A stretch of 11,319 bases of DNA from Akkermansia muciniphila (GTDB lineage Bacteria > Pseudomonadota > Gammaproteobacteria > Burkholderiales > Burkholderiaceae_C). Numbering within the stretch: the first letter of the stretch is position 1; the number at the start of each line of letters is the position of its first letter. The notes below the pieces were generated by a model. It had not been told where the DNA came from. It did no database searches and saw nothing but the letters and a program-made list of their open reading frames with translations. Shown here in pieces: positions 1 through 7,587 of the stretch. The stretch is taken from assembly GCA_943327015.2 (NCBI GenBank), contig CALPVM020000041.1, positions 1-11,319 of the forward strand. Direction: 5' to 3'. The translations under genes were made by a program, and so were the position numbers.

Positions 1-1650
1 GGTACCATGCTGGACGAAGACCTGATGGATGAATTGGAAGCAGCCGGTGTAGATGAATTGAAAGTCCGCACTGCACTGACCTGCGAAACTCGATTTGGAC
101 TGTGTGCAACATGCTATGGCCGCGACTTGGGTCGTGGCGGTCTCATCAATCATGGCGAAGCAGTGGGTGTGATTGCTGCTCAGTCGATTGGTGAACCCGG
201 TACACAGCTGACCATGCGTACCTTCCACATCGGTGGTGCTGCATCACGTGCCGCTATCGCTTCCAGCGTGGAAGCAAAGTCCAACGGTAACATTGGTTTC
301 AACGCCACTATGCGTTACGTCACCAACGGCAAGGGCGAACTGGTTGTCATTTCGCGTTCCGGCGAGATCGTGATTCAAGATGAACACGGCCGTGAGCGTG
401 AACGTCACAAAGTGCCCTATGGTGCAACGCTTACCGTTAAGGCGGACCAGACCGTGAAAGCCGGTACCATTTTGGCAAACTGGGATCCATTGACCCGACC
501 CATTATTACCGAGTTTGCGGGTAAAGCCCATTTTGAGAACGTGCAAGAAGGCTTGACTGTTGCCAAGCAGGTAGACGAGGTTACCGGTCTGTCAACCTTG
601 GTGGTGATTGACCCCAAACGCCGCGGCTCAGCTAAGGTGGTGCGTCCGCAGGTTAAATTGATTGATGCTTCCGGCAACGAAGTCAAAATTCCTGGCACTG
701 ACCACTCTGTAACTATTGGTTTCCCGGTAGGAGCTTTGGTGCAAGTGCGTGATGGGCAGGACGTAGGCCCCGGCGAAGTGTTGGCGCGTATCCCAATCGA
801 AGGTCAAAAAACCCGCGACATTACCGGGGGTCTGCCCCGTGTTGCCGAGTTGTTTGAAGCCCGTTCTCCCAAAGACAAGGGTGTTTTAGCCGAGGTCACT
901 GGTACTGTCTCGTTTGGTAAGGAAACCAAAGGTAAGGTGCGTTTGCAAATTACCGATCCCGACGGCAAGGTGTGGGAAGAGCTCGTGCCCAAAGAAAAGA
1001 ACATTCTGGTGCACGAAGGCCAAGTGGTCAATAAAGGCGAATCGGTAGTGGACGGTCCTGCTGATCCGCAAGACATTCTGCGCTTACTTGGCCCCGAAGA
1101 GTTAGCGCGCTATATTGTGGATGAGGTGCAAGATGTTTACCGTTTGCAGGGTGTAAAGATCAACGACAAGCACATTGAAGTGATTGTGCGTCAGATGCTG
1201 CGCCGTGTGGTGGTCGAGAATATCGGTGACTCTACGTATATTAGTGGCGAACAGGTGGAGCGTTCAGAGATGCTCAATACCAACGAAGCATTGCTGAGTG
1301 AAGGCAAAATTCCTGCCACTTACAGCAACCTTTTGCTAGGTATTACCAAAGCCTCGTTGTCGACTGACAGCTTTATCTCTGCCGCTTCGTTCCAAGAAAC
1401 GACCCGAGTTCTGACAGAAGCCGCAATCATGGGCAAGCGCGATGAATTGCGTGGTCTGAAAGAAAACGTGATTGTCGGACGCTTGATTCCAGCGGGTACC
1501 GGTTTGGCCTACCACGAAGCGCGTCATCTGCGTGAAAGCATGGACGATGCCGAGCGTAGAGCAATTGCTGAAGCGGATGCAGCGGAGCTGGCTGGTAAAG
1601 CCGACGTTGAATCTGAAGAGTCAGCCAGCTTGGGTGCTGAAGCCGAATAA
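1..1650 (+). CDS. rpoC: RNA polymerase beta' subunit, C-terminal part (5' end outside window)
   Basis: This is the C-terminal ~549 residues of the beta' subunit, the largest catalytic subunit of RNA polymerase. The reading frame is open from base 1, so the ATG at 7 is internal. Numbering from that Met, Cys26, Cys33 and Cys36 are three of the four ligands of the second zinc site. The trigger-loop segment follows (GEAVGVIAAQSIGEPGTQLT, then Met70 and His74), matching E. coli Met932/His936, an offset of 862. The trigger loop is interrupted by a long insertion as in proteobacterial beta' (SI3). The conserved DITGGLPRVAELFEARSPKD block comes next, and the clamp/C-terminal block with TDSFISAASFQETTRVLTEA lies near the end. 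The tail is Ala/Glu-rich and acidic. The extrapolated total length is about 1,410 residues, normal for the family. No damage is seen in the visible part. Confidence 0.98.
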   Translation, partial: GTMLDEDLMDELEAAGVDELKVRTALTCETRFGLCATCYGRDLGRGGLINHGEAVGVIAAQSIGEPGTQLTMRTFHIGGAASRAAIASSVEAKSNGNIGFNATMRYVTNGKGELVVISRSGEIVIQDEHGRERERHKVPYGATLTVKADQTVKAGTILANWDPLTRPIITEFAGKAHFENVQEGLTVAKQVDEVTGLSTLVVIDPKRRGSAKVVRPQVKLIDASGNEVKIPGTDHSVTIGFPVGALVQVRDGQDVGPGEVLARIPIEGQKTRDITGGLPRVAELFEARSPKDKGVLAEVTGTVSFGKETKGKVRLQITDPDGKVWEELVPKEKNILVHEGQVVNKGESVVDGPADPQDILRLLGPEELARYIVDEVQDVYRLQGVKINDKHIEVIVRQMLRRVVVENIGDSTYISGEQVERSEMLNTNEALLSEGKIPATYSNLLLGITKASLSTDSFISAASFQETTRVLTEAAIMGKRDELRGLKENVIVGRLIPAGTGLAYHEARHLRESMDDAERRAIAEADAAELAGKADVESEESASLGAEAE

Positions 1651-1663
1651 GCTTTATTAGCTT

Positions 1664-1710
1664 AAAAAATAACGCCCCTATCCCGATTTCGGGGCTGGGG
1701 CGTTATCGTT
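1664..1710 (+). terminator. Rho-independent terminator after rpoC
   Basis: A 10-bp perfect stem, ATAACGCCCC at 1669-1678 and GGGGCGTTAT at 1697-1706, encloses a second small stem (CCCGA 1682-1686 / TCGGG 1689-1693). It begins 19 bases after the rpoC stop. The 3' T tract is short (CGTTTGT), but an A run lies just upstream of the stem, so it may work weakly in both directions. It separates the rpoBC transcript from the following gene string. Confidence 0.75.
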
Positions 1711-1741
1711 TGTAAGATCATGGTGTTCTGGGGTGGGTTGA

Positions 1742-2269
1742 ATGCATGTTTCAATTGTGATGTGGCTGTTGCTCGCCATTATTTTTTTCTGGGTGTATGG
1801 CGTGAACAGCCGCCTGGGGCGGATGCGGGCACGCTGTCTGGATGCTATGGGCTCGCTGGAAAAGCATATGCGGCAGTATGCAGTGTTGTTGCAAGACCAT
1901 GTAAAAAGCAATGATGATGAGTTGCCACCACGCTGGCAACGCGTGATGGATATGTTGGGCACGTTAGAGGCCGAGTTAAAGGATGCGCGGCAGCTGTCTT
2001 TGTCTGGCGTAAGCTTGGGGCGGGTGTGGCGTTCATTTGAAGGTTTGCAAACTGCCTGGACCAGTCTTGTAAGGGCTCCAATAGATGTTGCAGGTTGGGT
2101 GGTGTCTGATCAGCTGCGTGAAAATTGGGATGCAACCACCTTCAAAGTATTGTCTGCGCGCAGTGGCCTGAATGGCTTACTGGCTAAATACAACGAGGCT
2201 GTTTCTCAAATACCGGCCCGCTGGTTATCTCGTCTACTAGGGCATGCCAAGGTAGGGCAAATCGAGTGA
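1742..2269 (+). CDS. Small membrane-anchored LemA-like protein
   Basis: This is a 175-residue protein with one N-terminal membrane segment (about residues 5-20, WLLLAIIFFWVYG). A mostly helical region follows, starting SNRLGRMRARCLDAMGSLE, where LemA proteins have YNRL..LRN....W.DI. The C-terminal block (LLAKYNEAVSQIPARWLSRL, then LG...) closely follows the LemA ending, YN.A....P....A.l.g. The middle is divergent and lacks the usual RR.DLIPNLV stretch, so family membership is an inference from the two ends. LemA family proteins are membrane proteins of uncertain biochemical role, with an N-terminal anchor and a coiled-coil body. The ATG has no strong Shine-Dalgarno sequence. The stop overlaps the GTG start of rsmB (GTGA), which suggests translational coupling. 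It is the first gene after the rpoC terminator and may head the operon. Confidence 0.6.
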   Translation: MHVSIVMWLLLAIIFFWVYGVNSRLGRMRARCLDAMGSLEKHMRQYAVLLQDHVKSNDDELPPRWQRVMDMLGTLEAELKDARQLSLSGVSLGRVWRSFEGLQTAWTSLVRAPIDVAGWVVSDQLRENWDATTFKVLSARSGLNGLLAKYNEAVSQIPARWLSRLLGHAKVGQIE

Positions 2270-3597
2270 CACAAGAATCTTCACAAGCACGCACTTTGCC
2301 ATTATGGAGGCAGCTGCAATCTACGGCTAAGGTGGTACAACAAGTGTGTGCCGGAAAATCCGGCAGTGCAGCGCTGGATGCCGTTGAGCCCCAGTTACGT
2401 CCGGGTGTGCAAGCCCTTTCTTTTTATGTTTGGCGCAACTGGGGCAGAGCAGAGGCTCTGCGTCAGATCTTGGTGCAAAAAAAGCCTGGGGCAGAAGTAA
2501 ATGCCATGTTGTGTACGGCGTTGGCCTTGGCATGGCAAGAAAACGGAGCGCCTTACGACAGCCATACATTGGTTAATCAAGCGGTTGAGGCGGCTAAACG
2601 TCACCCCAAAACCAAAGCCCAAGCCAGTTTTATTAACGCTTGCCTACGGCGGTTTCTGCGTGATAAGGAGCAACTGTTGGCGCTAACCGATGCGTACCCA
2701 AGTGCGGTATATAACCACCCAGAGTGGTGGATTAAAAAGCTGCAGCAGCAGTTTCCGGAGCAGTGGAGTGATGTGCTGAATGCATCCAACACACATGCTC
2801 CCATGACATTGCGCGTAAATCAGCGCAAAACGTCGGTAGAGTCTTATCTTCAGCAGTTGCGGGATAGGCGCATCGCAGCATGCCATGTTGGTGGCAGTGC
2901 CATCATTTTAAAACAAGCGGTACCGGTGCATCATTTGCCTGGTTTTGCAGAGGGCGAAGTATCGGTGCAGGACGCAGCTGCACAAAATGCAGCGCAACTA
3001 TTGATGCAGGGTATGTCTTTCAGTGCAGCGGCACGCATTTTGGATGCGTGTGCCGCCCCGGGCGGGAAAACCGGCCATTTGCTGGAAATGTGCGATGCCG
3101 AGGTTCTGGCGCTGGATGTTGATGCAACCCGGTGTGAGCGTATTACACACAATATGAAGCGCTTGGGTTTAAGTGCAAGCATTGTCGCTGCCGACGCCGC
3201 AAAGCCTGATACTTGGTGGAATGGACAATTGTTTGATGCCATTATTCTTGATGCACCCTGCACCGCATCGGGAATTGTGCGCCGCCATCCGGATGTACGC
3301 TGGTTACGTAGATCAGCAGACATAGTGCAGCTTGCCAAGTTGCAGAATCAGTTACTGGAAACACTGTGGCCATTGCTTAAGCCTGGTGGACGATTGTTGT
3401 ACTGTACCTGCTCCGTGTTTCTAGAAGAAGGAGCAATGCAGGCAGAAACGTTTCTTGTAAACAACACTAACGCGGTATTATTGCCCTCACCCGGTCATTA
3501 CTTGCCCAGAAGTGATGATGTTTTTGCAGAGGTCGGAGACAATCGGATCAATCATGACGGTTTTTACTTCGCTCTTTTTTATAAGCAATTGGGATAA
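2266..3597 (+). CDS. rsmB: 16S rRNA (cytosine(967)-C(5))-methyltransferase RsmB
   Basis: RsmB (Fmu/Sun) transfers a methyl group from S-adenosylmethionine to C5 of C967 in 16S rRNA. The 443-residue length is normal. Residues ~15-140 form the all-helical NusB-like RNA-binding domain (NACLRRFLR at 124-132). The Rossmann methyltransferase domain follows: the SAM-binding motif DACAAPGGKT at 260-269, the acidic residue of LALDVD (281-286), DAPCTASG at 329-336 containing Cys332, and YCTCS at 379-383 containing Cys382. By homology with the E. coli enzyme, Cys382 is the nucleophile and Cys332 helps product release. The start is a GTG at 2266 overlapping the stop of the preceding gene; no better ATG lies upstream in frame. 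Nothing is missing. The rsmB - DUF4390 - ntrY order is familiar from Burkholderiales. Confidence 0.96.
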   Translation: MTQESSQARTLPLWRQLQSTAKVVQQVCAGKSGSAALDAVEPQLRPGVQALSFYVWRNWGRAEALRQILVQKKPGAEVNAMLCTALALAWQENGAPYDSHTLVNQAVEAAKRHPKTKAQASFINACLRRFLRDKEQLLALTDAYPSAVYNHPEWWIKKLQQQFPEQWSDVLNASNTHAPMTLRVNQRKTSVESYLQQLRDRRIAACHVGGSAIILKQAVPVHHLPGFAEGEVSVQDAAAQNAAQLLMQGMSFSAAARILDACAAPGGKTGHLLEMCDAEVLALDVDATRCERITHNMKRLGLSASIVAADAAKPDTWWNGQLFDAIILDAPCTASGIVRRHPDVRWLRRSADIVQLAKLQNQLLETLWPLLKPGGRLLYCTCSVFLEEGAMQAETFLVNNTNAVLLPSPGHYLPRSDDVFAEVGDNRINHDGFYFALFYKQLG

Positions 3598-3616
3598 AGC
3601 ATTGCGCGTGTTGGCT

Positions 3617-4216
3617 ATGGCATGGTGCAGGGTGTTTTTTGTCTCTTGTATGGCATGTTTGTGGCACCTCCAGGTAAATGCACAAAATACAGATTTAGCG
3701 CAGGTATCGTCTTTTAAATTGGATCGAAATGCGGATGGTATTTATGTATCAGCGCAAGTTAAGTTTGACTTGCCAGCAGCGGTAGAAGACGCATTACAAA
3801 AAGGCATCCCCGTTTATTTTGTGGCGCAATGTGAGTTGCTGCAGGAACGCTGGTATTGGTATAACCGTAGCGTGTCTGTTGCGCAGCGTTCTATGCGGCT
3901 GTCTTACCAACCACTTACCCGGCGTTGGCGACTTAATGTGGCGCAGGGGGCACCCAGTGATGTGAACCTCTCGCAAACTATAAATCAGAATTTTGAATCA
4001 TTGGAAGATGCACTTTCAAGCATCCAGCGCTTTGCCCGCTGGCGTGTGGCAGATGCCATGCCGGTTGATCCAGATGTACGGCTGTTGTTGCAGTTTGAAT
4101 TTAGGCTGGACTTGGACAGGCTGCCGAGACCCTTTCAAATTGGCAACTTCGGTCAGGCCGATTGGATACTAGAAACAAATGCCCAAGCTACTGTGCCGGC
4201 AGAAATTGCTAAATGA
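3617..4216 (+). CDS. DUF4390 family exported protein
   Basis: This conserved betaproteobacterial protein has no known biochemical function. From the ATG at 3617 it is 199 residues and begins with a clear signal peptide: a short basic start (MAWCR), a hydrophobic core (VFFVSCMACLW) and a likely cleavage after VNA (residue 22). The mature part contains the family's beta-rich pattern, including FKLDRNADGIYVSAQVKFDL, later WYWYNRSVS and YQPLTRRWRL, and near the end LLLQFEFRLDLDRLPRPFQI. It is probably periplasmic or surface-exposed. The frame is open back to an ATG at 3512 inside rsmB, with further possible starts at 3554 (ATG) and 3608 (GTG). I prefer 3617 because it gives a normal signal peptide and lies just after the rsmB stop. 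The stop overlaps the ntrY start (ATGA). Linkage to ntrYX suggests an envelope role near the sensor, but that is inference. Confidence 0.85.
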   Translation: MAWCRVFFVSCMACLWHLQVNAQNTDLAQVSSFKLDRNADGIYVSAQVKFDLPAAVEDALQKGIPVYFVAQCELLQERWYWYNRSVSVAQRSMRLSYQPLTRRWRLNVAQGAPSDVNLSQTINQNFESLEDALSSIQRFARWRVADAMPVDPDVRLLLQFEFRLDLDRLPRPFQIGNFGQADWILETNAQATVPAEIAK

Positions 4217-6492
4217 CACAGGCGGATGAGACTACATCGGTAGCAGGATTGCGTAATCTGCGATTTGTGCGTAGCACCATCGCGGTGGGTGCCGTACTAA
4301 TGGTTGCTATGGCCTTTGTGTTGTTGTACCTGCTCACCCAGGCCACCAATAACCGGGATCTTTACGAGCGTAATTTTGGCCGCTTGTTTGTGATGAACAT
4401 GGTGGTTGCTGCGTCGTTATTTATGGGTATAGCATGGGTTGGTTACAGGCTGATTGTGCGACTGCGCCAGGGGCGGTTTGGAAGTCGGCTTTTGTTAAAG
4501 TTGGCAAGCATTTTTGCATTGGTTGGAGTTGCGCCCGGTTTGCTTATTTATGGGGTGTCATACCAATTTGTATCACGCTCTATGGAAACATGGTTTGATG
4601 TCAGAGTCGAAGGTGCGCTTGATGCCGGTATAAGCTTGGGGCGCGTGAGCCTGGATTCTTTGTCGTCCGATCTTGCAGCCAAGGCGCGTTTAGCGGCATT
4701 GCAAATGTCTGATAATCAGTCGCTGGCCAGCACGATTGCGGTAGAGCGATTGCTGGATCAATTGGATGCTTCAGATGTAAGTGTCTGGACATCCTCGGGT
4801 CGGTTGCTGGCAAGCGCCGGTGAGTCCGGCTTAAAACTTACCCCCGACAAACCCAGCACCAGACAGTTTAAAGCAGCAAAGGCCGAGCGATCATTGGCAT
4901 GGATAGAAGGATTGGATGAGGGTGGAGGTACAGCGCATATCAAGGTGTTAGTGCCTATAAGCAGGTCGGGGTTTGGCTTGGGTGTAGAAGATCAATTTTT
5001 ATATGCAACCAAACCATTGCCCAGTACCTTAATTGCCAACGCGCTGGCGGTAGAGCAAGCCTACCGCGAATACCAAGAGCGTGCTTTAGCAAGCACGGGT
5101 TTAAAGCGTATGTACATTGGTACCTTAACACTCAGCCTTTTTCTGGCCGTGTTTGGAGCGGTGCTGCTGGCGGTAGTCTTGGGTAACCAAATTGCCCGCC
5201 CTTTGTTGTTGCTAACGGAGGGTGTGAGTCAGGTGGCGTCGGGGGACTTTACCCCCAAGTTAGTCTTGCAGGGTAATGATGAGCTAGGGGATTTAACCCG
5301 GGCTTTCGCGTCCATGACACAACAATTGGCAGATGCGCGTCAGGCGGTAGAAAGCAGTATGGCGCAAGTCGATGCCGCACGTGCCAATTTGCAAACCATC
5401 TTGGATAATTTAACCTCAGGTGTGGTGGTGCTTGGCGCGCTTGGAGAAGTGCGTAGCTCCAACCCGGGTGCAACCCGTATTTTAAAAGTGCCTTTGCTGG
5501 CGCACGAGGGTGAGTCCTTGTCGGCAATTCCGGGTTTGGAAGAGTTTGGAGCTGCAGTGCAAGCACAGTTTACAGACTTTGAGAATGAACGTTATGAACA
5601 CGGCCTGGATCACTGGCAGCAGTCGTTTGAGCTGAAGGACAAAGATGCTACTAGCTATGGGCCGTTTGAGAGGTCAATAATCTTGGTTGCACGTGGAGCC
5701 GCATTGCCCAGCGAAGCGCGCTTGTTGGTGTTTGATGACATTTCTGAAATTGTATCGGCACAACGAGCGCAGGCATGGGGCGAAGTAGCGCGTCGACTGG
5801 CGCACGAAATAAAAAATCCCCTCACGCCAATACAACTTTCAGCAGAGCGCCTGGAGCGACGTTTGTTGAATAAGCTGCAAGACCCAGAGCAGGGGGTGTT
5901 GGTCAAGTCGGTTAAAACAATTGTTGATCAGGTTGATGCATTAAAACGTTTGGTTAACGAGTTCAGGGACTATGCGCGATTACCAACAGCAGATTTAAAG
6001 CCGCTGGATTTGAATGCGTTGGTAATGGATGTAGTACAAATGTATGAAACTGAAGCCATTAGAGGTGACGTTGTATTGGAGTTGGACGCGGCAATTCCAA
6101 GTGTCTTGGGGGATGCGCAACAACTTCGACAAGTTATTCACAATTTATTGCAAAACGCTCAGGATGCGAATGCGGCAGCAGAGCAATTTGCGCCATCATC
6201 TGTAGGCCGGAACGTAGTGCTGCGGACACGCCGCAAACCCGGTTCTGATAGGGTGCGTTTGGTGGTTCGAGACCAAGGAGGCGGTTTTCCGGCACACATT
6301 ATGCAACGGGCCTTTGAGCCTTATGTCACAACAAAAAACAAAGGTACCGGACTAGGGCTTGCAATTGTGAAGAAAATTGCCGATGAACATGGAGCGCGTA
6401 TAGATATTGCTAATTTGTTGACAGAAGGTACTGTAGTAGGAGCTCAAGTTTCGTTATCATTAGCAATTGATAAAAACACGCCGATAACCTAG
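4213..6492 (+). CDS. ntrY: NtrY-like membrane sensor histidine kinase
   Basis: This 759-residue sensor kinase presumably phosphorylates the regulator encoded 34 bp downstream. Three hydrophobic segments lie at the N-terminus (about 21-43, 58-80 and 92-115). An extracytoplasmic sensing region (~120-295) follows, then a fourth membrane helix (~301-324), a HAMP linker (~325-378), a PAS-type domain (~390-510) and the kinase core. The H-box RRLAHEIKNPLTPIQLSAER places the phosphorylated histidine at His531. In the ATPase domain the N-box is HNLLQNAQDA (643-652), G1 is VVRDQGGGF (684-692) and G2 is GTGLGLAIV (711-719). All catalytic boxes are intact. The domain order matches NtrY of alpha- and betaproteobacteria. 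Those systems have been tied to nitrogen metabolism, redox and respiratory control; the signal here cannot be read from sequence. The start ATG overlaps the DUF4390 stop. Confidence 0.93.
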   Translation: MTQADETTSVAGLRNLRFVRSTIAVGAVLMVAMAFVLLYLLTQATNNRDLYERNFGRLFVMNMVVAASLFMGIAWVGYRLIVRLRQGRFGSRLLLKLASIFALVGVAPGLLIYGVSYQFVSRSMETWFDVRVEGALDAGISLGRVSLDSLSSDLAAKARLAALQMSDNQSLASTIAVERLLDQLDASDVSVWTSSGRLLASAGESGLKLTPDKPSTRQFKAAKAERSLAWIEGLDEGGGTAHIKVLVPISRSGFGLGVEDQFLYATKPLPSTLIANALAVEQAYREYQERALASTGLKRMYIGTLTLSLFLAVFGAVLLAVVLGNQIARPLLLLTEGVSQVASGDFTPKLVLQGNDELGDLTRAFASMTQQLADARQAVESSMAQVDAARANLQTILDNLTSGVVVLGALGEVRSSNPGATRILKVPLLAHEGESLSAIPGLEEFGAAVQAQFTDFENERYEHGLDHWQQSFELKDKDATSYGPFERSIILVARGAALPSEARLLVFDDISEIVSAQRAQAWGEVARRLAHEIKNPLTPIQLSAERLERRLLNKLQDPEQGVLVKSVKTIVDQVDALKRLVNEFRDYARLPTADLKPLDLNALVMDVVQMYETEAIRGDVVLELDAAIPSVLGDAQQLRQVIHNLLQNAQDANAAAEQFAPSSVGRNVVLRTRRKPGSDRVRLVVRDQGGGFPAHIMQRAFEPYVTTKNKGTGLGLAIVKKIADEHGARIDIANLLTEGTVVGAQVSLSLAIDKNTPIT

Positions 6493-6526
6493 CGGCTTTA
6501 TAGCGAGACAAGGGCAGCGCATACTT

Positions 6527-7195
6527 ATGGCAAATATATTGGTGGTGGACGACGAGCATGGCATTCGCGACTTGCTCTGGGAAATATTGAACGACGAAGG
6601 GCATACAGTTGAATTGGCGGAAAATGCTGCCCAAGCGCGTGCTGCGCGAGCACGAGGAAAGCCGGATTTGGTGCTGCTCGATATTTGGATGCCTGACACC
6701 GATGGCGTTTCGCTTCTAAAAGAATGGTCTGTGAGTGGCGCGCTTACCATGCCAGTGATCATGATGAGCGGGCACGGTACTATTGATACAGCCGTAGAGG
6801 CCACTAAAATTGGAGCCATGGCTTTTTTGGAAAAGCCGGTAACACTGCAAAAATTATTAAAAGCCGTAGACCAAGGACTGGCCCGCGGACGCGCCACAGA
6901 GGTCGCACAACAAAAAAAAATTATTCAACCAGAGGTGCAGCCTGAAGAGTTAGAGGAGGTGCAAGCCGAAGCCGAAGTTGATGAAGAGCTTTCTAATCAG
7001 CTTTTTATGCTAGACAAGCCGCTGCGCGAAGCCCGTGATGAATTCGAAAAAGCGTATTTTGAGTACCACCTAAACAAAGAAAATGGCTCCATGACCCGTG
7101 TGGCAGATAAAACCGGACTTGAGCGCACCCACTTGTACCGCAAATTAAAACAACTAGGCGTTGATTTGACGCGAGGGAAACGTAGTTTTAGTTAA
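6527..7195 (+). CDS. ntrX: Short NtrX-like response regulator (REC plus Fis-type HTH, no AAA+ domain)
   Basis: This is a 222-residue DNA-binding response regulator, the likely partner of the kinase just upstream. The receiver domain (about 1-120) has the acidic pocket DDE at 8-10, the phospho-acceptor Asp52 (LLDIWMPDTDG), the switch Ser81 (MMSGHG) and Lys103 (LEKP). A Gln/Glu-rich linker spans ~127-155. The C-terminus (about 167-213) is a Fis-type helix-turn-helix (GSMTRVADKTGLERTHLYRK). The ~230-residue sigma-54-interacting AAA+ domain of classical NtrX is absent, so this protein probably acts on ordinary promoters in the manner of RegA/ActR-like regulators. A run of nine A residues in the linker (6912-6920) could allow frame slippage. 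Normal family length for this gene position in Burkholderiales is about 220, so the short form is not damage. Confidence 0.88.
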   Translation: MANILVVDDEHGIRDLLWEILNDEGHTVELAENAAQARAARARGKPDLVLLDIWMPDTDGVSLLKEWSVSGALTMPVIMMSGHGTIDTAVEATKIGAMAFLEKPVTLQKLLKAVDQGLARGRATEVAQQKKIIQPEVQPEELEEVQAEAEVDEELSNQLFMLDKPLREARDEFEKAYFEYHLNKENGSMTRVADKTGLERTHLYRKLKQLGVDLTRGKRSFS

Positions 7196-7203
7196 ATTTG
7201 CCT

Positions 7204-7229
7204 GTTGCATTAATTATTGATGCTATAAT
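7204..7229 (+). promoter_or_regulatory. Extended -10 promoter for tRNA-Phe
   Basis: TATAAT at 7224-7229 is a perfect -10 box preceded by TG one base away (TGC at 7221-7223), the extended -10 arrangement. It ends 12 bases before the tRNA, so the transcript would start a few bases upstream of it. No good -35 box lies at the usual 16-18 bp spacing; TTGCAT at 7205-7210 is too close (13 bp). The promoter lies directly behind the ntrX stop, and no terminator is visible between ntrX and the tRNA. Confidence 0.6.
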
Positions 7230-7241
7230 TTTCAGCTTAGT

Positions 7242-7317
7242 GGCCCGGTAGCTCAGTCGGTAGAGCAGAGGATTGAAAATCCTTGTGTCGGTGGTTCGAT
7301 TCCGCCCCAGGCCACCA
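7242..7317 (+). tRNA. tRNA-Phe (anticodon GAA)
   Basis: A 76-nt cloverleaf with encoded CCA. The D-arm is GCTC/GAGC, the anticodon arm GAGGA-TTGAAAA-TCCTT with GAA at 7275-7277, and the T-arm GGTGG-TTCGATT-CCGCC. The acceptor stem is GGCCCGG (7242-7248) against CCAGGCC (7307-7313), with discriminator A. One pair is broken: C5 (7246) faces A68 (7309), where a G would be expected. G27-T43 is a wobble. All other conserved positions (T8, A14, G18G19, T54T55C56, A58) are present, so I read it as a functional gene with one odd mismatch. Confidence 0.96.
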
Positions 7318-7333
7318 ATAAAATCAACAACTT

Positions 7334-7362
7334 AGCCCAACTCACAAGGTTGGGCTTTTTTG
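7334..7362 (+). terminator. Rho-independent terminator after tRNA-Phe
   Basis: An 8-bp perfect stem, AGCCCAAC (7334-7341) and GTTGGGCT (7349-7356), with a 7-base loop and a run of six T (7356-7361). It starts 17 bases after the tRNA CCA and is a strong intrinsic terminator for the tRNA transcript. It marks the last clearly core-genome feature before the island-like region. Confidence 0.85.
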
Positions 7363-7463
7363 TTTCCGCTTTTGGTGTTAGTTTATAAACCAGAATCTAA
7401 TAGTTGCTCCATTCCAGCGAAATTGCGTAAGTGTTTGAAATAGAAGGAGATTTTCCAAGAAAA

Positions 7464-7542
7464 AAGCCCAACTGTAACCAGTCGGGTTTAGGGGGTGTGG
7501 TGGTGGTACCGCACCCCCTGTCAAACCCAGCTAACTGGGCTT
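7464..7542. repeat. Nested inverted repeats with facing terminator-like hairpins
   Basis: The outer arms AAGCCCA (7464-7470) and TGGGCTT (7536-7542) pair. So do GGGTTT (7484-7489) with AAACCC (7523-7528) and AGGGGGTG (7490-7497) with CACCCCCT (7512-7519), leaving a TGG-rich loop. The flanks can fold alternatively as small hairpins, ACTG-TAAC-CAGT (7471-7482) and CCCAG-CTAA-CTGGG (7526-7539). An A run precedes the left arm and TTGTTTT follows the right one, so the two halves look like a minus-strand and a plus-strand terminator facing each other. Confidence 0.55.
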
Positions 7543-7587
7543 GTTTTAGCTGCAAATGGATGCTGCGAACCATTGCGAACTCCATCG

